From positions 5,332,001-5,396,000 of the forward strand of contig NZ_BIFT01000001.1 of NCBI RefSeq assembly GCF_003967575.1: a stretch of 64,000 nt of DNA, read 5' to 3'. The notes under the pieces are model-generated. The model searched no databases and was not told the DNA's origin. It was given only the letters and a program-made list of their open reading frames with translations. The translations under genes were made by a program, and so were the position numbers. This document shows, piece by piece, positions 26,319 through 35,426 of this stretch (positions within the stretch are counted from its first letter, which is position 1; each line of letters begins with the position of its first letter). Source of the DNA: Dictyobacter alpinus. GTDB taxonomy: Bacteria; Chloroflexota; Ktedonobacteria; Ktedonobacterales; Ktedonobacteraceae.

Positions 26319-27674
26319 TTAATGGCTTGTTACCAGCTCGGCTGGATTGCGCATCTCCTCGGTCCATTGCTCCTCAAAAACATGTTTGAGAGGTGGAAGA
26401 AGATTGCAGGCCCGGAACCAGGTCCGGTTGAATTCGCGGCCAAGGCGACCATTGGAACTTGCAAGTCGGGCATTCTGGAGCGTGCTGTGAACCGCCTTGA
26501 AGCCATATTTGCGCATATCGGCCTCATAGCTCTTAATGGCCGGCAATAGTTCAAGCTCGCCACGCTCAACGGCCGCCAGTTGTTGTGCCAGTTGCCGGGC
26601 ATCACGCAGCGCCATATTGGCCCCCATCCCACCAACCGGAGTCATATTGTGGATGGCATCGCCCAGCAACGTCACATTTGAGCTCTCCCATGGTCCGATC
26701 GGGGCCGAGTACTTAAAGGTCGTAAAGCCCACACTATCGGGATCCGCCTCGGTGATCAGGCGTAGCAGGTCGGGATGCCAGCCCGTCATACGCTGCTTGA
26801 CTAATTGCTGCAACGCCGCGCCATCCAGGGTATCCGCCGTGGCCGGAAAATTCTCAGTACGGCCAATGAAGGCCCAGAGAAGATAGCTCTTTGACGTATC
26901 CACCAGCTTCTGTAGATCCAGGCCCGCGGCCTCAAGCTGAGGGCGCCTGCTCTCCAGACCGGCAAGATTCGCCGGAGACGGATCGAAGAAGGCATTGAAG
27001 AGCGTATAATTGTTTGGAGCCATGATCAGATTCAAGCGGCTCGAAAGTGCGGCAGGCAGCCAGGCCCGATTCTGCTCCGTCAGAATCAGCTTACCGCCCA
27101 TGCCTCCCGAACCCGCCTCGACCCGCCGGGCGTGTGGCAGATACTGCTTACGGACCCGCGAATTAGCCCCATCGGCCCCCACCAGTACGTTTCCTGTAGC
27201 CGTGCTCCCATCCATAAAAAAGGCCGTCACCGTCCCATCGGCTGCCCGCTCATAGCGCTCAAACGTCTTGCCAAAATGCAGTACATCCTGTAAGTCCGCC
27301 AGCAAGATCTGGCGCAGCGCCATACGACTAATCGGATGATGGGCATCGACCGCATTGCCCTCGCCATGGGCCATAAAATCCTGCCCCACCACCACCAACT
27401 CCCGTAGCTGTTCCGTCATAAAGCCTAGTCCGGCGGGTGGCCGACCGGAGACCGCCACAAACGCCTCCCAGAGAGCCTCAGGCAAACATACATGCAGCGC
27501 CCGACTACCAATAGGATTAATATGGATACGATGGCCCTGTAACCAATGCTGCGGATCCGCCCCATCCCGCTCATAGACCGCCACCCGCACGCCTGCCGCC
27601 TTAAGTCCATGAGCCAGACACAGTCCACCGATCCCGCCGCCAATGATCAATACATTTAGTGGTGAAGAAATCAT
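26319..27674 (-). CDS. FAD-dependent aromatic monooxygenase (PHBH/TetX-like fold)
   Basis: 451 residues. The N-terminal FAD motif is VLIIGGGIGGLCLAHGLKAAG, with ARG/DG-type VLVGADGANSRVRKQ at about residue 165 and the second FAD motif VTLLGDAIHNMTPVGGMGAN. The middle part is the substrate domain. Group A flavin monooxygenases hydroxylate aromatic or polyketide rings using NAD(P)H. Homology at this level cannot separate catabolic, biosynthetic and antibiotic-inactivating roles. It converges with the PadR gene. A palindromic operator lies about 70 bp upstream of the start. Confidence 0.9.
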   Translation of the reverse strand: MISSPLNVLIIGGGIGGLCLAHGLKAAGVRVAVYERDGADPQHWLQGHRIHINPIGSRALHVCLPEALWEAFVAVSGRPPAGLGFMTEQLRELVVVGQDFMAHGEGNAVDAHHPISRMALRQILLADLQDVLHFGKTFERYERAADGTVTAFFMDGSTATGNVLVGADGANSRVRKQYLPHARRVEAGSGGMGGKLILTEQNRAWLPAALSSRLNLIMAPNNYTLFNAFFDPSPANLAGLESRRPQLEAAGLDLQKLVDTSKSYLLWAFIGRTENFPATADTLDGAALQQLVKQRMTGWHPDLLRLITEADPDSVGFTTFKYSAPIGPWESSNVTLLGDAIHNMTPVGGMGANMALRDARQLAQQLAAVERGELELLPAIKSYEADMRKYGFKAVHSTLQNARLASSNGRLGREFNRTWFRACNLLPPLKHVFEEQWTEEMRNPAELVTSH

Positions 27675-27727
27675 CGTTCATTATTTCCTTTACACGTATT
27701 ATGTCCCACAATAAAGCTAGATCTATC

Positions 27728-27758
27728 AGACGGTCTACTAGTATGTCTAATAGACATA
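27728..27758. promoter_or_regulatory. candidate TetR/PadR-type operator upstream of the monooxygenase
   Basis: Two adjacent dyads: AGACGGTCT (27728-27736) and TATGTCT-AAT-AGACATA (27742-27758). Both carry AGAC/GTCT half sites and lie in the monooxygenase promoter region. The binding protein is unknown; PadR at 25740 is one candidate. Confidence 0.45.
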
Positions 27759-28077
27759 TAATAACCAGGAAATTCAGGCTTGTCAAGCGTTGGTGGTATT
27801 TTTGCGTAATCTGTTACCATGGCCATCATAGGGTGGTCAGATATAGTGAGTAAGGTAAAAAAAGAAATGCATTATTGGTATGAATGAAAGACAAGTGGCA
27901 CCCGCCTTGAGCGGGAGCGAGTGCCATAGCCGATCCAGAGATACAAACCCGAGAAGGACGACGGGGACGGAGGAGTATCCTTGATCCAGCCTCTACTAAC
28001 TAGTTCCTGGGGATAAGACAAAATGCGGAAATAACGTTTCAAGTTGCAATTCATATATAACAAAAAAAGAAATAGCA

Positions 28078-28305
28078 GCAGTAGCGGCAGCCCTGGTGGC
28101 TGCGAACCTTCGCCCACGAGCGAATCCGCCAGCACTTCGAGTACACGTACCCGCCAGCCTTCCCTTGCAACCATCTCCGTCCACCTGCCCCTGCGATCAT
28201 AACATTGACATAAAGGGGCAGGCGGACGGAGCTCATCGTGGGGCGAGACGTGGTGGCAGGTGAACTTATGGCGTGGGCGGCTTCGCTCGTGGGCGAAGGT
28301 TCGCA
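28078..28305. repeat. intergenic inverted-repeat element, family E
   Basis: GCGAACCTTCGCCCACGAGC near 28100-28130 is inverted at 28272-28305 (GGGCGGCTTCGCTCGTGGGC). Its right part matches 17515-17640. It is directly abutted by the family D element. The short open frames here are by-products of GC-rich repeats. The upstream part 27760-28077 shows nothing clear. Confidence 0.65.
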
Positions 28306-28752
28306 TCGCTTAAGCACGTTGGGGGCCACGAAAACGGTGTGAAAAGCAGCGCGTCTATCGAGGAGAAGACGTGAGAAGCCAGCGTGACGTACGTGGAGTG
28401 GGCGCCACACGCAAGGCCGGCATGCGGCATGATCAAAGGCGATACATGTTAAGAAAGCATCGCATGCCTGTGGCGCCTACACCAATCATGGTTCTTCAAG
28501 CATGATCGCTTCGGAATGGTGTGGTGGGCGATCATGTGATATTCCCTCACACACGTTCCAACATGATTAGGCAACATCCAACGAGATTGGTGTAGGCGCC
28601 ACAGCACTGCGAGTCGTTCTGACATCCTGGCCCACGAAAAGCCAGCAGTGCGGCCTTGCATGTGGCGCCACTCGACGTCCGTCACGCTGGCTCATACCCC
28701 CACTCGACGTACACGACGCCATGCCATGGAGATGAGCTAACCGAAAAGGATT
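28303..28752. repeat. nested palindromic element, family D full copy 1
   Basis: The outer pair is AGCCAGCGTGACGTACGTGG (28380s) against the complement near 28660-28690. Inside, GTGGGCGCCACACGCAAGGC pairs with GGCCTTGCATGTGGCGCCAC, and GCCTGTGGCGCCTACACCAA with TTGGTGTAGGCGCCACAGC. The left side starts TTAAGCACGTTGGGGGCCAC and the right side ends TAACCGAAAAGGATTG. The order and spacing equal those of 50117-50672. There is no transposase. Confidence 0.8.
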
Positions 28753-28766
28753 GGCCACCAGCGGTC

Positions 28767-29150
28767 CTATTTATTGATGATGCGTCCAAATGCCTGGGCG
28801 GCTCCGAGTGCGACCAGGAAGGCGCCTCCGGCGAGGTTGAGGGGGGCGGTTTCGCTGGCAGGTGGAACCTCTTGCTTACGTACAATTGGGATCAGGTGTC
28901 CGATAAAGGCTCCAAAGACTGGCAGGCCGCCAAGTAGCATCCAGAGTCCGCCGCGTAGGCGCTGGGGGAGGCGATAGGTTAAGGGCATCAGGCCGATAAT
29001 GGTAAAGGCCAGGATGCGGAATGGCCGCTCCTGGGGCTCGGCGAGCATGCTCTGAGCCTGATGTATACCGATGGCGGCCAGCGCAATTACGAGCCAGCGT
29101 GGGTTCGCCGGACTCTTGGTCGGCTGCTGGCTGATTTGTTTCCATTGCAT
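28767..29150 (-). CDS. small membrane protein of unknown function
   Basis: 127 residues from ATG 29150, which has AAGGAAAA 9-10 nt upstream; the longer open frame to 29462 overlaps the next gene and is rejected. It shows about four hydrophobic segments: WLVIALAAIGIHQAQSM, FRILAFTIIGLMPLTY, GLWMLLGGLPVFGAFIGHLI and LAGGAFLVALGAAQAFGRII. The protein is unrecognised. It may form an operon with the upstream NTF2-like gene (about 105 bp apart). Confidence 0.6.
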   Translation of the reverse strand: MQWKQISQQPTKSPANPRWLVIALAAIGIHQAQSMLAEPQERPFRILAFTIIGLMPLTYRLPQRLRGGLWMLLGGLPVFGAFIGHLIPIVRKQEVPPASETAPLNLAGGAFLVALGAAQAFGRIINK

Positions 29151-29256
29151 TGTTGTGTTTTCCTTGCTGATTGATTGCATAGCGATATATCGCGTTGATG
29201 CTATCAGGCATTCTAACACTTTTTTTTCGCGCACATGACTGTCCATTTGGACAGTT

Positions 29257-29646
29257 TTAAGCGGAGGCTTCGTGGGGCGGCGTGACGGTGGCCCAGCGCT
29301 CGGCGATCTGCTTGCCTTCGAAGCGCCATTGCACAAAGCCATGAAACTCCATCTGCTTGCCACTTCTGGCATCCTGCCAGCGCCAGATATTACGACAGAC
29401 CACCTTATCGCCCTCCGCAACCATATCCTCGATCGTAATCTGGATACCGGGCATAAGATCATACATCTGCCGCATCATAGCTTCATCCTCTGCAATGCCA
29501 ACAGGCTTACCACCGGGACCATCATGATCGTAAAAGTCAGGAGTCATATTCTGGAGAATCACTTCCGCCTTTTTGTTGTTGACGAAATCCTCGAAGTGTT
29601 GACGTACAAACGCTTTCATTTCTTCAGGAGTGAATTGTGTTGCCAT
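29257..29646 (-). CDS. SnoaL/NTF2-like ester cyclase-family protein
   Basis: 129 residues with the alpha+beta cone of the SnoaL-like superfamily: FVRQHFEDFVNNKKAEVI, DFYDHDGPGG, MRQMYDLMPGIQITIEDMVA, EFHGFVQWRFEGKQIAERW. This matches the 'ester cyclase' group (predicted polyketide cyclase-like), usually of unknown substrate. RBS AAAGGA. It lies between the LysR regulator gene and the small membrane protein gene, all on the minus strand. Confidence 0.8.
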   Translation of the reverse strand: MATQFTPEEMKAFVRQHFEDFVNNKKAEVILQNMTPDFYDHDGPGGKPVGIAEDEAMMRQMYDLMPGIQITIEDMVAEGDKVVCRNIWRWQDARSGKQMEFHGFVQWRFEGKQIAERWATVTPPHEASA

Positions 29647-29725
29647 CTTCTTTTATCCTTTATTCATCAATTAAGAAACTCCCATGATCTTTTTCCCTGC
29701 TATCTATTATATGATATCTAGATGC

Positions 29726-30643
29726 TTATTTGTGCTTTCCGTTCTGAACGACTTCGCGTACAGTCGCGAGGAAACGTTGCAAGATGGGTGAAGGATCATT
29801 GCGGCGCCAGATAATGTTGAATTCGACGATGGGCGTCGGATCGACTACGTCGAGAAAGACAACGTCCACATAAGATCCCAGGTTGGCCGTACTCTTTGGT
29901 GCCAGGCTCACACCGAAGCCGGCAGAGACCAGGCTGAGAATGATGTGCTGCTGATTGATTTCCTGCGTCACGTTGGGATGGAAACCGACCTGTTCGAAGA
30001 GGCGCATCATATAGTCGTAAGTTGTGGGATCGAAAGGGCGAGCAAACCAGATCCACGCCTCATGCGCCAGATCGGCGAGGGTGATGTTTGGCTGCCTGGC
30101 AAGTTTATGGTTGGCGGAGAGCAGAGCAACCATAGGCTCATGCAAAATAGGTTCTTGCGCCAGCGTTTCCTGTTCCAGCGACGTGATCGCGAAAGAGGCA
30201 TGGGTGGCGAAACTCACGTCCAGCATATTTGTGTTCAACTGCTGCATCTGCTCAATCGTCACGAGGTCGCGCAAGATAAGTTCGACCTCGGGATAGCGCA
30301 TGCGATGCAGGCGTAGGATTTGAGGAAAGAGGGGATTGTAGGTTAGACTGGTATAGCCAAGCGTGAGTTGTCCCAGTTCGCCCCGGTTTGCCCGCTGCGC
30401 CCGGCGGACCGCTCGCTCGCTCCTTGCTAAAATGTCATATGCTTCCGTCAGGAACACCCGGCCGGCCACCGTAAGTTGTACCGTGCGGTTGGAGCGATCG
30501 AAGAGCTGCACTCCCAGATCCTTTTCCAGATCGTGAATCTGCTGGCTGAGAGGAGGCTGAGCCATCGAGAGTCGTTCGGCGGCGCGGCGAAAATTCAATT
30601 CTTCGGCCACCGCCACAAAATAGCGCAAGTGTCGCAGCTCCAT
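29726..30643 (-). CDS. LysR family transcriptional regulator
   Basis: 305 residues, classical length. The N-terminal winged helix MELRHLRYFVAVAEELNFRR, AERLSMAQPPLSQQIHDLEK is followed by LFDRSNRTVQLTVAG. The two-lobed periplasmic-binding-type effector domain occupies residues ~90-300. The sequence is close in style to the BenM/CatM/AlsR subgroup. It is divergent from an alpha/beta hydrolase, with 172 bp between starts and two palindromes in the gap, the usual arrangement for LysR autorepression plus activation of the neighbour. Confidence 0.93.
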   Translation of the reverse strand: MELRHLRYFVAVAEELNFRRAAERLSMAQPPLSQQIHDLEKDLGVQLFDRSNRTVQLTVAGRVFLTEAYDILARSERAVRRAQRANRGELGQLTLGYTSLTYNPLFPQILRLHRMRYPEVELILRDLVTIEQMQQLNTNMLDVSFATHASFAITSLEQETLAQEPILHEPMVALLSANHKLARQPNITLADLAHEAWIWFARPFDPTTYDYMMRLFEQVGFHPNVTQEINQQHIILSLVSAGFGVSLAPKSTANLGSYVDVVFLDVVDPTPIVEFNIIWRRNDPSPILQRFLATVREVVQNGKHK

Positions 30644-30646
30644 GGC

Positions 30647-30667
30647 ATGATATCCCTTTCATATCAT
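30647..30667. promoter_or_regulatory. candidate LysR autoregulatory operator
   Basis: ATGATAT-CCCTTTC-ATATCAT, a perfect 7-7-7 dyad 4 bp upstream of the LysR start codon. It fits a LysR-type site and autorepression; binding is inferred. Confidence 0.5.
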
Positions 30668-30781
30668 CGGGTAACAAAAGATATATTGGACACGTAACTC
30701 CCATGCATTATATCCTTTCTGCGGGACCCTCAATACGTGATCCTTCTTACTCAAACGGGAGTGAGAAGGGAAAAGTGAAAT

Positions 30782-30798
30782 ATGAGACGAAATCTCAT
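30782..30798. promoter_or_regulatory. palindrome upstream of the alpha/beta hydrolase
   Basis: ATGAGA-CGAAA-TCTCAT, a perfect 6-bp dyad with a 5-bp spacer, 17 bp before the hydrolase start codon. It is a possible operator or mRNA hairpin near the ribosome site GGGAGAGGA. Confidence 0.4.
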
Positions 30799-30815
30799 AG
30801 GGAGAGGACAAGAAT

Positions 30816-31514
30816 ATGTCGTCTAACGTCAATATTGTGCTGGTGCATGGAGCCTTCTGCGATGGTTCGAGCTGGGCCGGTGTGATCCCACTACTGCAAG
30901 AGGCCGGTCATCATGTCGTCGCTGTACAGCTTCCCCTCGTGAGCCTATCCAGCGACATCGCTGTGGTCAAGAGTGCCACCGCCTCGCTAGCTGGTCCAAC
31001 CATCCTGGCCGCCCATTCCTATGGTGGCGCCGTCATCACTGGAGCTGGTAGTGACCTGGCCAACGTCACCGGACTGGTCTACATCGCTGCCTACGCGCCC
31101 GCCGAGGGCGAAACGCTCGGCGACCTCAACCAGAAATTCCCTCCTACCGAAGGCCAGGGCAAAATTGGTCCTTCCTACTTAGAGAACGCACTCTATATTG
31201 ATCCCGAGGCCTTTCCCCAGGTCTTTGCCGCCGACGTCGAACCCGTCCAGGCTCGTGTCCTTGCCGCCGTCCAGCGCCCAACCGGACTCGGCTGCCTGAC
31301 TGAAAAATCCGGCCCGCCCGCCTGGCAAAAACTCCCCTCCTGGTATCTTGTCTCCGAAAACGACAAGACCATCAATCCCGATGCTGAACGCTGGATGGCC
31401 CAGCGCGCAGGTTCAACTACCAGCGCCATCGCATCCAGCCACGCCTCCCCCGTATCCCACCCCCGTGAAGTCGCCGACCTCATCCTCACGGCCGCGCAGG
31501 CCAGCGCGAAGTAA
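30816..31514 (+). CDS. alpha/beta hydrolase (EstC/MenH-like)
   Basis: 232 residues. It starts with the beta-strand/oxyanion motif VLVHGAFCDGSSWAGVI. The nucleophile elbow is AAHSYGGAV (Ser68), the acid is around LVSENDKTINPDAE, and the catalytic His is in ASSHASPVSHPRE. It is similar in plan to the small salicylate-esterase/hydroxynitrile-lyase-like and EstC hydrolases. Cytoplasmic, substrate unknown. It is divergent from LysR, which probably activates it, and ends in a clear terminator. Confidence 0.9.
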   Translation: MSSNVNIVLVHGAFCDGSSWAGVIPLLQEAGHHVVAVQLPLVSLSSDIAVVKSATASLAGPTILAAHSYGGAVITGAGSDLANVTGLVYIAAYAPAEGETLGDLNQKFPPTEGQGKIGPSYLENALYIDPEAFPQVFAADVEPVQARVLAAVQRPTGLGCLTEKSGPPAWQKLPSWYLVSENDKTINPDAERWMAQRAGSTTSAIASSHASPVSHPREVADLILTAAQASAK

Positions 31515-31552
31515 TCCCTGATCGCTGTGAAGGAAGCGTATAGGCGTTGTGC

Positions 31553-31594
31553 CTGGGGAACAGATCGAAGAAATCCGATCTGTTCCCCAGTTTT
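31553..31594 (+). terminator. terminator after the alpha/beta hydrolase
   Basis: CTGGGGAACAGATCG (31553-31567) pairs perfectly with CGATCTGTTCCCCAG (31576-31590), followed by TTTT. Confidence 0.9.
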
Positions 31595-31693
31595 ATCTCT
31601 CCTCACTTTCCGCACAGGTCTCCATGCGTAACGGCATAGCAGGCAGGTGGTATACTATGGGGAATAGTCGTTTTTAGCGAAAGGTGGTATACG

Positions 31694-32470
31694 ATGGTAC
31701 CGCAAGAGGTCAGGCGTAGGATTGCGCTGGTGACGGGGGCGAGTCGGAGGCGGGGGATTGGGGCGGCGACATGTCTGGCGCTGGCACGGATGGGGGTCGA
31801 TGTATTTTTTACCTATTGGCATGACTATGATGCGTCGATGCCTTGGGGGGCCGAAGAGGATCGGCCGGAGGCGCTGAAGCGTGAAATTGAGTCCATGGGG
31901 GTGCGCTGCGCGCATCGGCTGGTTGATCTGGCGGCGGATGATACTCCACGACAGGTGATGGATGCAGTCGAGCAGCAGCTGGGGCCGGTGGATATCCTGG
32001 TGAATAATGCGACGCACGATGATTTTAATGCGCCGTTTGAGCAGCTGACGGGGGCTATCCTGGATCGCTATTATGCGGTCAATATGCGCGGGACGATGCT
32101 GCTGACCGTGGAATTCGCGCGCCGCTTTCAGGCGGGCCGTGGTGGACGGATTATTAGTTTGACCTCGGGACAGGGCCGGGGCGCGATGACGGGTAAGTTG
32201 CCGTATGTGGCCACCAAAGGCGCGATCGAGGCCTTTACGACCACGCTGGCCGTCGAGGTCGCGCCACGCGGTATTACCGTCAACGCGATTGATCCGGGTC
32301 CCACCGATACCGGTTGGATCACTGAAGAGATCAAGCAAGATCTCCTGCCGCGTTTCCCGATGGGCCGGGTGGGACAGGCAGAGGATGCGGCGCGTCTGAT
32401 CGCATTGCTGGCCAGTGAGGATGCCGAGTGGGTCACTGGCCAGATTATACGCTCTACGGGAGGCTTTTGA
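31694..32470 (+). CDS. SDR-family NAD(P)-dependent oxidoreductase (FabG-like)
   Basis: 258 residues, classical SDR. The cofactor motif is TGASRRRGIGAA (residues 14-25), followed by NNAT (~105), Ser158 and YxxxK (Tyr171, Lys175). PRGITVNAIDPGPTDTGW lies after the active site and QIIRSTGGF at the C-terminus. It acts on a small alcohol or ketone in the cytoplasm. It starts with AAAGGTGG at 7 nt. It probably has its own promoter, since the upstream hydrolase has a terminator. It converges with the HEAT-repeat gene, leaving only 19 bp. Confidence 0.92.
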   Translation: MVPQEVRRRIALVTGASRRRGIGAATCLALARMGVDVFFTYWHDYDASMPWGAEEDRPEALKREIESMGVRCAHRLVDLAADDTPRQVMDAVEQQLGPVDILVNNATHDDFNAPFEQLTGAILDRYYAVNMRGTMLLTVEFARRFQAGRGGRIISLTSGQGRGAMTGKLPYVATKGAIEAFTTTLAVEVAPRGITVNAIDPGPTDTGWITEEIKQDLLPRFPMGRVGQAEDAARLIALLASEDAEWVTGQIIRSTGGF

Positions 32471-32489
32471 TGTTCAGCCAGCAGCATTG

Positions 32490-33932
32490 CTAGCTGGCAT
32501 TCTCCTCCGGTTGAGATGATGATATGAGCGCCGGCTCATCCTCTGTCTGGGCCGCGTTGCTGACCGGCAGGATAGGATTTCCGAACGGAATAGGGAGTCT
32601 ATGCAATGAGTTGCGGATGATCTTGCTGATCCAGTTGGTATGACCTACCGGCTCAGGTCGCTTTTCAAGAGGAGCTTCCCAATCCTCGTCGAGATGCTTC
32701 TGCTCAAGTTCTTCTTTAAGCTCTTCGAGAGGAGCCTCCTGCTCGATGGCTTCGGTGATGGCAGGCATAGGGATATCTATATGCTCCAACTTTTGCAGCG
32801 GCTTGCCTTTCAGGAATTGGGCTACGTCCTCGCGGCTCCACATGGAGAAGTTCAGGCCGTGGGCTGGCTTGAAATAGCTTCCCACGGTCAGGAGCATATT
32901 GCCGGTCTCCCAGAGCTGTTTATTCTTGACTAGCGCCGTTAGTACCTCGCGTTGTAGATCTGAGAGGTCGTCAACATGGGTCTGATCACTGATCGTGCGG
33001 CCCTCCAGGACCAGGTAGAGCAAATTATCGACCAGCACCACGCCACTGTGCGCATCGCAGTGTGGCAGGGCCTTGATCAAGGTTGGCACCACTAAGGGCG
33101 CGATAGAGTGACCGATAGAGCGGAACGCCTGACTGACGGTAGCCTCTAGATTTACGTCCGTAAAGGGTAGGGAGCGAAATTTCTCCTTGATCTCCGGTGG
33201 GAGCTCAAAACTCTCAAGAAGGAGATGCACGATCTGGCGTGGCGTATCCTCCTCGGCCAGCGTGGCATAGGTCAGGCACGCTACCAGTGCCAGCAAAGGT
33301 TTTTTCTGCTTCTTCAGTAGATGTTGAAAGAAATCATAGGTCTCTTTAATGTGGGGCATGAGCTGGCCCAGCGCGAAGATACAGCTGGCGCGTACCACCT
33401 GCTTCTCATCCTGCTTCAAACATTCTTTCAGTGCAGGAATCACCTCGTCTGCATGCACCTGACAACAGGACAGCGTGTAGACAGCAGCGGCCCGCACCCT
33501 GGTTTCATCGCTTTTCAGCAGGCGCAGATAGGTCGGATAACCCGCGCTCACCGCCGATTGGGCCGCACGTACCCAGCGCAACTCTTCCTGCAACTTCTGC
33601 TGAAAATCAGCGGGATGGCGCTTATCGGTCATGCGATAATGCACATCTAGATACGACGAGCCATGCGCGATGCGAACCAGCAGCTGCAAGATCCAGACCT
33701 TATGCAAGACCTGCGGATTCTCCAATAATTCACATAAGAACGGCACCACATAAGCCGTCGAGCTATATACCGTTCCCTGGTCATAGATGCTACTCCCCAG
33801 ATGGAGGTAGGCCTGTTTGCGCACCTCTTTATTTTCTGAGGTAAGATCTTTGATCCAGCCAGGAACCTCACTGGCATCCCCACGCGCCTGCTGGAGTAGT
33901 TGCCAGGGAATCGTATCCAACGTTTCTAACAT
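32490..33932 (-). CDS. HEAT-repeat protein of unknown function
   Basis: 480 residues, all-alpha. HEAT/armadillo-type helical pairs are visible, for example KDLTSENKEVRKQAYLHLGS, LKSDETRVRAAAVYTLSCCQ and KECLKQDEKQVVRASCIFAL. A charged Glu-rich C-terminal stretch (EQEAPLEELKEELEQKHLDE) follows. There is no catalytic motif; it is likely a protein-protein scaffold in the cytoplasm. The start is either ATG 33932 or GTG 33944 four codons earlier. It has no evident operon partner. Confidence 0.75.
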   Translation of the reverse strand: MLETLDTIPWQLLQQARGDASEVPGWIKDLTSENKEVRKQAYLHLGSSIYDQGTVYSSTAYVVPFLCELLENPQVLHKVWILQLLVRIAHGSSYLDVHYRMTDKRHPADFQQKLQEELRWVRAAQSAVSAGYPTYLRLLKSDETRVRAAAVYTLSCCQVHADEVIPALKECLKQDEKQVVRASCIFALGQLMPHIKETYDFFQHLLKKQKKPLLALVACLTYATLAEEDTPRQIVHLLLESFELPPEIKEKFRSLPFTDVNLEATVSQAFRSIGHSIAPLVVPTLIKALPHCDAHSGVVLVDNLLYLVLEGRTISDQTHVDDLSDLQREVLTALVKNKQLWETGNMLLTVGSYFKPAHGLNFSMWSREDVAQFLKGKPLQKLEHIDIPMPAITEAIEQEAPLEELKEELEQKHLDEDWEAPLEKRPEPVGHTNWISKIIRNSLHRLPIPFGNPILPVSNAAQTEDEPALISSSQPEENAS

Positions 33933-33944
33933 CAATACCTGCAC

Positions 33945-34291
33945 TTTCCTGCGAAGTCCCCGATAATCGCTTATCCTATCCTATATATAGGAACATATAT
34001 ATACTACGCATCATCGGGGAGCGGCAGATAAATAATAGGAATGCAGAACCAGACCCGACGTAAATAGAATAGTTTAACTTTTATTGTAGCTTATTTTAAC
34101 GTAAATTACCATGCCTTAAGGATTAGTTGCAGATAAACATAATCCAATCACCACCAACGTTTTTTTGCTGCTTATGCCTGGCATTTTAGAGCCTTATTTT
34201 GGATGATGTTATTTGCTTTTCGGTGGATAAATATGATATAGTCTCTAATGTTTACTTAGCAATATACTGTTTGTAGATAAGGATAGTATAA
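33945..34291. other. intergenic region, promoter area of two divergent genes
   Basis: AT-rich DNA between the HEAT-repeat gene and the tandem GNAT gene. No repeat family, RNA or clear operator was seen. Confidence 0.4.
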
Positions 34292-35212
34292 ATGATTACG
34301 CGTTTAGCTTCTTTACCGGATGATTTTGCGGCTATTGATGAACTATTGCGCTTGTGCGAGGCGGCTGATGCGCTTGATATGAATGTGCATCGGCAGGCTT
34401 TGCAGGCTGCTGATGGTCATAATAAAGCACTTTTTCAACTCTGGCTTGATGATGACAATCATGTACAGGGCTTTGCGCGGCTCAATTTTACGGTGGCGGA
34501 AGATGAGGTTGAAGGTCGTTACTGGTTTTATGTGCGGCCAATGGCGCGTGGACAGGAGTTTGAGATGGCGGCTTTACACTGGGCCGAACAGGAGACGCGG
34601 CAATACAGCGGGGCCCGTGTTAGCCGTCTGTTTTCATCGGCTCGCTCAGACCATGAGTTCCGTTTTAATTTCCTGGAGAGCAACGGTTTTGTGCGTGAAC
34701 GCTACTTCTTTACTATGAAGCAGCCCCTGGATACCGCCCTGCCTGCACCGAAAATTCCTGCTGGCTATACGCTGCGTCGCGCCACCCTGGCCGAAAGCGA
34801 GGAGAATAACGCGCTCCAGAATCTGGCCTTTCGTGAGCATTGGAACTCTCAGCCGGAGAGCCTGGAAGAGTTTCGTGCGTACCGTGAGGAGCCAGGTTAT
34901 CGAGCGGATTTGGATCTGGTGGCCCAGGCCGCTGATGGCAGCCTGGTTGGTTTTTGTGTCGCGACCCTGATGCCAACGAAAGAGGACGGTACCATTGGCC
35001 TGATCGAAACGCTGGGCACCCATCCCGAGCGGCGCGGCCTTGGGCTGGGACGTGCGTTACTGCTCCAAAATCTACATAATTTGCAGCAGATGGAAATTAC
35101 CCAGGCCTATATTAGCGTCGATGCCGCCAATCCAACCGGTGCCCTGCACCTCTACGAATCGGCGGGCTTCAAGACCTTTGAGACCTGGTTGTCATACTTT
35201 AAGAAATTATAG
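34292..35212 (+). CDS. tandem-domain GNAT acetyltransferase
   Basis: 306 residues, two GNAT domains in one chain. The N-terminal domain (~1-150) is degenerate. The C-terminal one has a full acetyl-CoA motif A, ETLGTHPERRGLGLGRALLL, and the motif B region HLYESAGFKTFETW. This resembles mycothiol synthase-like tandem GNATs (N-terminal inactive, C-terminal active) but mycothiol is not typical of this phylum. The substrate is unknown. AAGGA precedes the start. Confidence 0.82.
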   Translation: MITRLASLPDDFAAIDELLRLCEAADALDMNVHRQALQAADGHNKALFQLWLDDDNHVQGFARLNFTVAEDEVEGRYWFYVRPMARGQEFEMAALHWAEQETRQYSGARVSRLFSSARSDHEFRFNFLESNGFVRERYFFTMKQPLDTALPAPKIPAGYTLRRATLAESEENNALQNLAFREHWNSQPESLEEFRAYREEPGYRADLDLVAQAADGSLVGFCVATLMPTKEDGTIGLIETLGTHPERRGLGLGRALLLQNLHNLQQMEITQAYISVDAANPTGALHLYESAGFKTFETWLSYFKKL

Positions 35213-35286
35213 CCATAGTACCTATGGCGTACCTGATTTTATCCGTTCAACCTGCTGATATCCTCTGGATAGTGGTAGTAATGGAG

Positions 35287-35320
35287 GCTACCTGGATGAA
35301 ACTATTGCATCCGGGTAGCT
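35287..35320 (+). terminator. hairpin after the tandem GNAT gene
   Basis: GCTACCTGGATG and CATCCGGGTAGC pair with one mismatch around a 9-10 nt loop. The T tract is weak. Confidence 0.5.
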
Positions 35321-35426
35321 TGTATTGACGTGTTTATGAGTAAATAGAATTTTCAAAATGCATGTTGTCTCAACCAGACAAATTATTATAGTATGATCAG
35401 GATGATAATTTCCGAGGATGTAGAAG

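Noticed and set aside
29151..29462. N-terminal extension of the small membrane protein
   Set aside because: It overlaps the neighbouring NTF2-like gene and lacks any signal or domain. ATG 29150 has AAGGAAAA.
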